Of a DNA stretch of 52,571 nt, positions 50,061-52,571 are shown in pieces (the first letter of the stretch is position 1; each line of letters opens with the position of its first letter). The position numbers and the translations under genes are program-made. This stretch comes from Chloroflexota bacterium (GTDB taxonomy: Bacteria; Chloroflexota; Anaerolineae; Aggregatilineales; Aggregatilineaceae), in the NCBI GenBank assembly GCA_012729765.1, contig JAAYCM010000068.1:1-52571 (forward strand). Reading direction: 5' to 3'. Under the pieces are notes generated by a model that saw only the letters and a program-made list of their open reading frames with translations, was not told where the DNA came from and searched no databases.

Positions 50061-50884
50061 CGACGAGTGAATATCTGCTGGTTGCACCTGTCCAGCCGGA
50101 ACGCCGTTCTAACCTGTACTGGCTGATCTCCGACTCCTGGGTCATGTCGAAGCGCAGCATCATGCATATCGTCCGCAGCGCGGACCAGGTGCTGTCGCTG
50201 ATCCTCTTCCCGATCATGTTCATGCTGCTAAACCGCTATGTGCTGGGCGGCGCGATCGACACGGGCGAAGTCAGCTACGCCAACTACCTGCTGGCCGGTA
50301 TCCTGGTCCAGACGCTCGCGTTCGGCGCGAACTACACCACGATCAACCTGGCGGTTGATATGAAGGAAGGGATTGTCGATCGCTTCCGCTCGCTGCCGAT
50401 GTCCGACGGTGCGCTGGTGATCGGCCATATCGCGGCGGATATGGTGCGCAACGTCATTTCGGGGATCATCATCGTCCTGATCGGTTTTGCGGTGGGCTTC
50501 CGTCCCAACGCGAGCGCGATCGAGTGGCTGTATGTAATCGGGCTGTCGATGCTGTTCACGCTGGCGATCTCGTGGTTGTCGGCCATCCTGGGGCTGGTCG
50601 TCAAGAGCCTTGAGGCGGCGCAGTGGGCCGGCTTCGTGCTGATCTTCCCGCTGACCTTCATCTCCAGCGCCTTCGTCCCGACGGAAACGATGCCGCGTGT
50701 GCTGCGGGCATTCGCCGAGAATCAGCCCATGACCCATACGATCAATGCGCTGCGGTCCTGGCTGGTTGATACGCCGATGGGCGATGCCGCCTGGCTGTCC
50801 GCCGCCTGGTCGATCGCGCTGATCGTGATCTCCATCCCCATCACGTCCTACCTGTTCCGGCGCTACTCGACCACCAGCCAGTAA
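50057..50884 (+). CDS. DrrB-type ABC-2 permease
   Basis: A 275-residue ABC-2 membrane protein with six helices. The start overlaps the ATPase stop by four bases. Landmarks: SVMSKRSIMHIVRSADQVL-like amphipathic N-terminus (residues about 29-45), PIMFMLLNRYVLGGAI, RFRSLPMSDGALVIGH and SAFVPTETMPRVLRAFAENQPMTHTINALR, the last being the typical ABC-2 C-terminal motif. It forms an exporter with the ATPase. The cargo is unknown; no biosynthetic genes adjoin it. Confidence 0.94.
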   Translation: MTTSEYLLVAPVQPERRSNLYWLISDSWVMSKRSIMHIVRSADQVLSLILFPIMFMLLNRYVLGGAIDTGEVSYANYLLAGILVQTLAFGANYTTINLAVDMKEGIVDRFRSLPMSDGALVIGHIAADMVRNVISGIIIVLIGFAVGFRPNASAIEWLYVIGLSMLFTLAISWLSAILGLVVKSLEAAQWAGFVLIFPLTFISSAFVPTETMPRVLRAFAENQPMTHTINALRSWLVDTPMGDAAWLSAAWSIALIVISIPITSYLFRRYSTTSQ

Positions 50885-50910
50885 CAGGCACACCTCACGA
50901 CTCACCTATA

Positions 50911-50975
50911 GGGCGCACCAATCTGCACGGATGAAGCCGGGCCAAAAGCCAGCTTCTGTAGGGGTTGGTGCGCCC
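50911..50975. repeat. Nested inverted repeat after the DrrAB genes
   Basis: GGGCGCACCAA (50911-50921) pairs perfectly with TTGGTGCGCCC (50965-50975). Inside the 43-nt loop, GAAGC and GCTTC (with GGC/GCC) form a second stem. It lies 26 nt past the DrrB stop. It could be a terminator without T tract or a dispersed palindrome. Confidence 0.6.
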
Positions 50976-50990
50976 GGCACCGGCACAGAA

Positions 50991-51033
50991 ACACCGGCGA
51001 AGCACGTCCATTCCAGGCGCGCCTCGCCGGTGT
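50991..51033. terminator. Inverted repeat before the GH3 stop codon
   Basis: ACACCGGCGA (50991-51000) pairs perfectly with TCGCCGGTGT (51024-51033), loop 23 nt. It lies 27 nt beyond the stop of the minus-strand GH3 gene and follows the other palindrome. Confidence 0.5.
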
Positions 51034-51060
51034 GCTGAGTCAGGCCGCGACGCTGACGAA

Positions 51061-52571
51061 TCAGGCGTGTTCGGCGTGGAACCGGGCCAGCATGCCCGCG
51101 ACGATCTGCGGCGGGCTGGCTTCTTGCGACGCAAAGTCAGGGAACCCCAGCAGCACGGTCAGCGGCAGATACCGGATAAACCCTTCCGCTTCCATACCGA
51201 GAGTTTCCTGGCCGACGGCGGCCATCATCGCTTCGAGCATCGGTTGGAGCAGCTTCGCGCCGCGTGGATCGGCCAGCCAGTCGCCGACCGTGCTCTCCAT
51301 GTGGAGAATGGGCGGCAGCGGCGTGCCTTCGCTGAGCGTGATCCGCTGCGTGAGCCGGATGTCTGCCGACGAGCTGCCGATCAGGATATCGAACTCGCCC
51401 GCCTCGGCCACCCACTGTTGGTGATCAGGATCGTAGTAGCTGAAGGCGCGCTCGGTCAGGGTGAAGCTGACGCGCTTCGTCTCGCCCGGCTCAAGCTGTA
51501 CCTTGGCGAAGGCTTTCAACTCTTTGGGCGGACGCGGCAGGCGGGCCCGGACGTCGTGCACGTAGAGCTGCACGATCTCCTTCCCGGCCACCGGGCCGGT
51601 ATTGGTCACATCAAGCGCGATGGTTGGGATGCTGCCCAATCCAAACGCGGTCGCGTCGATCGTCAAATTGCTGTACTCGAATGTCGTGTAGCTGAGGCCG
51701 AAGCCGAAGGGGAACAGCACGGCGCGATCCTGCGCCTCATACGCCCGGTAGCCGACATAGATGCCTTCGCCATAGCGCACGGTGTCATGCTCGCCGGGGA
51801 AGTTGAGATAGGCGGGCGTATCGGCCAGCCGCAGCGGGAACGTTTCGGCCAGCTTGCCAGACGGATTCACGTCGCCAAACAGCACGTCCACGACCGCGCC
51901 CGCCCCAGCCTGACCCGGCAGCCACGCTTCCACTACCGCCGCCACGCCACCGATCCAGGCGCGCATGTCGATAGCCGAGCCGTTGTTCAGGATTACGACC
52001 GTGCGCGGGTTGGCCTGCGCGACCGCCTGGATGAGCGCCACCTGGTGCGGCGTCAGGTCGAGATTCGGACGATCGTAGCTCTCCGACTCGATGCTCTCCG
52101 GGAGCGCGATGAACAGCAGGGCCGCATCCGCGCCCTGGGCCGTATTCACCGCTTCGTTGATCAGGCCCTGCTCGATCCTGTCGAGCGCGGCGCTGTCTCC
52201 CGGCGCGTACTGGACCTCGGCCCGCGCCTGGAGCAGATCCAGCGGCACATCGACGCGCGTCGGGTTGATATGCGAGCTGCCGCCGCCCTGGAATATGGGC
52301 GTTTGCGCCGCCTGCCCGATCACGGCCAGCGTTTCGCCGCCCTTCAGCGGCAGGATGCCGTCCGCGTTCTTCAGCAGGACGATGCTCTCGGCGGCGATGC
52401 GGTGGGCCAGGGCGTGGTGCGCGTCGATGTCAATGGAAGTATGGCCTTTGGGCGTCTCCTGCGCGCGCAGGATAATCACCAGCAGCCGCTCGACCGCGCG
52501 ATCCAGGATGGCTTCGTCCAGCTCGCCCGCCTCGACCGCGTCGATCACGGCCTGCACGCGGTAGGGCGTCG
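51061..52571 (-). CDS. GH3 beta-glucosidase, C-terminal part (5' partial)
   Basis: The frame is open to the right edge of the window; the GTG at 52557 is only an internal valine. About 503 residues are visible. They begin at the end of the (beta/alpha)8 domain and include the (alpha/beta)6 domain (ESIVLLKNADGILPLKG, VVEAWLPGQAGAGAVVDVLFGDVNPSGKLAETFP, FPFGFGLSYTTFEYSN) and a fibronectin type III-like domain. The last 90 residues, after the FnIII part, are an extra helical tail. The nucleophile aspartate lies outside the window. It acts on beta-glucosides or related xylosides, consistent with the glucuronoxylan enzyme at the other end of the window. Confidence 0.94.
   Translation of the reverse strand, partial: TPYRVQAVIDAVEAGELDEAILDRAVERLLVIILRAQETPKGHTSIDIDAHHALAHRIAAESIVLLKNADGILPLKGGETLAVIGQAAQTPIFQGGGSSHINPTRVDVPLDLLQARAEVQYAPGDSAALDRIEQGLINEAVNTAQGADAALLFIALPESIESESYDRPNLDLTPHQVALIQAVAQANPRTVVILNNGSAIDMRAWIGGVAAVVEAWLPGQAGAGAVVDVLFGDVNPSGKLAETFPLRLADTPAYLNFPGEHDTVRYGEGIYVGYRAYEAQDRAVLFPFGFGLSYTTFEYSNLTIDATAFGLGSIPTIALDVTNTGPVAGKEIVQLYVHDVRARLPRPPKELKAFAKVQLEPGETKRVSFTLTERAFSYYDPDHQQWVAEAGEFDILIGSSSADIRLTQRITLSEGTPLPPILHMESTVGDWLADPRGAKLLQPMLEAMMAAVGQETLGMEAEGFIRYLPLTVLLGFPDFASQEASPPQIVAGMLARFHAEHA

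Overview
The window is GC-rich, densely coded DNA with short intergenic gaps, canonical Shine-Dalgarno sites and many operons. The protein set suggests a free-living, polysaccharide-using Chloroflexota bacterium, probably of the Anaerolineae type: a GH67 alpha-glucuronidase, a GH3 enzyme, LacI and DeoR sugar regulators, secreted WD40 and serine-hydrolase proteins, DUF2277 and DrrAB-type ABC exporters, plus dispersed CCCCCATCC-type palindromic repeats. This placement is inference from gene content; there is no rRNA or tRNA in the window to fix it.

Layout. 1-6.5 kb is a carbohydrate region: the 3' end of an unidentified (possibly glycosidase-related) protein, a small protein behind two LacI-type operators, a LacI-family regulator, the alpha-glucuronidase aguA and a lipoprotein serine hydrolase. 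6.5-10 kb holds a cold-shock-domain/DEAD-box helicase fusion with a strong promoter and a long leader, and a secreted seven-repeat WD40 protein. 10-15 kb holds small membrane and metabolic genes (ICMT-like methyltransferase, cupin, CDP-alcohol transferase-like protein, VIT1/CCC1 transporter, SDR) and two copies of a palindromic repeat. 15-20 kb holds a metal efflux module (P1B ATPase with a detached HMA protein), a Crp/Fnr regulator with FNR-type class II promoters, and a drug-type MFS exporter.

The most unusual part is 20.2-29.9 kb, one leftward gene cluster that looks like a peptide- or protein-maturation system. It contains four SPASM-type radical SAM enzymes, a fifth HemN/HemW-like radical SAM protein, a PqqD-like carrier/recognition protein, a second small protein with a PqqD-like C-terminus, a glycosyltransferase-like protein and a Crp/Fnr regulator. 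In the middle lies a 254-residue Tat-exported protein with an SH3b-like domain and a 43-residue tail bearing eight cysteines. Start/stop overlaps join most of the genes. The simplest model is that the Cys-rich tail is the substrate of the radical SAM enzymes and perhaps of the glycosyltransferase, and that the product is exported folded.

30-38.5 kb holds a secreted TraB/ChaN-like protein, an orphan TIR protein, a second DHA2 MFS exporter, a BBE-type flavoprotein oxidase and a row of small enzymes (DUF2277, VOC, DinB-like, RibD-like). 38.5-41.2 kb is an ABC exporter pair. 41.2-47.9 kb is a RhaS/LsrB-type sugar ABC operon whose binding-protein gene carries an in-frame TGA, divergent from an unusual regulator that fuses a DeoR repressor to a periplasmic-binding-protein domain. 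48-52.6 kb holds an acidic membrane protein, a DrrAB exporter and the 3' part of a GH3 beta-glucosidase that runs off the window.
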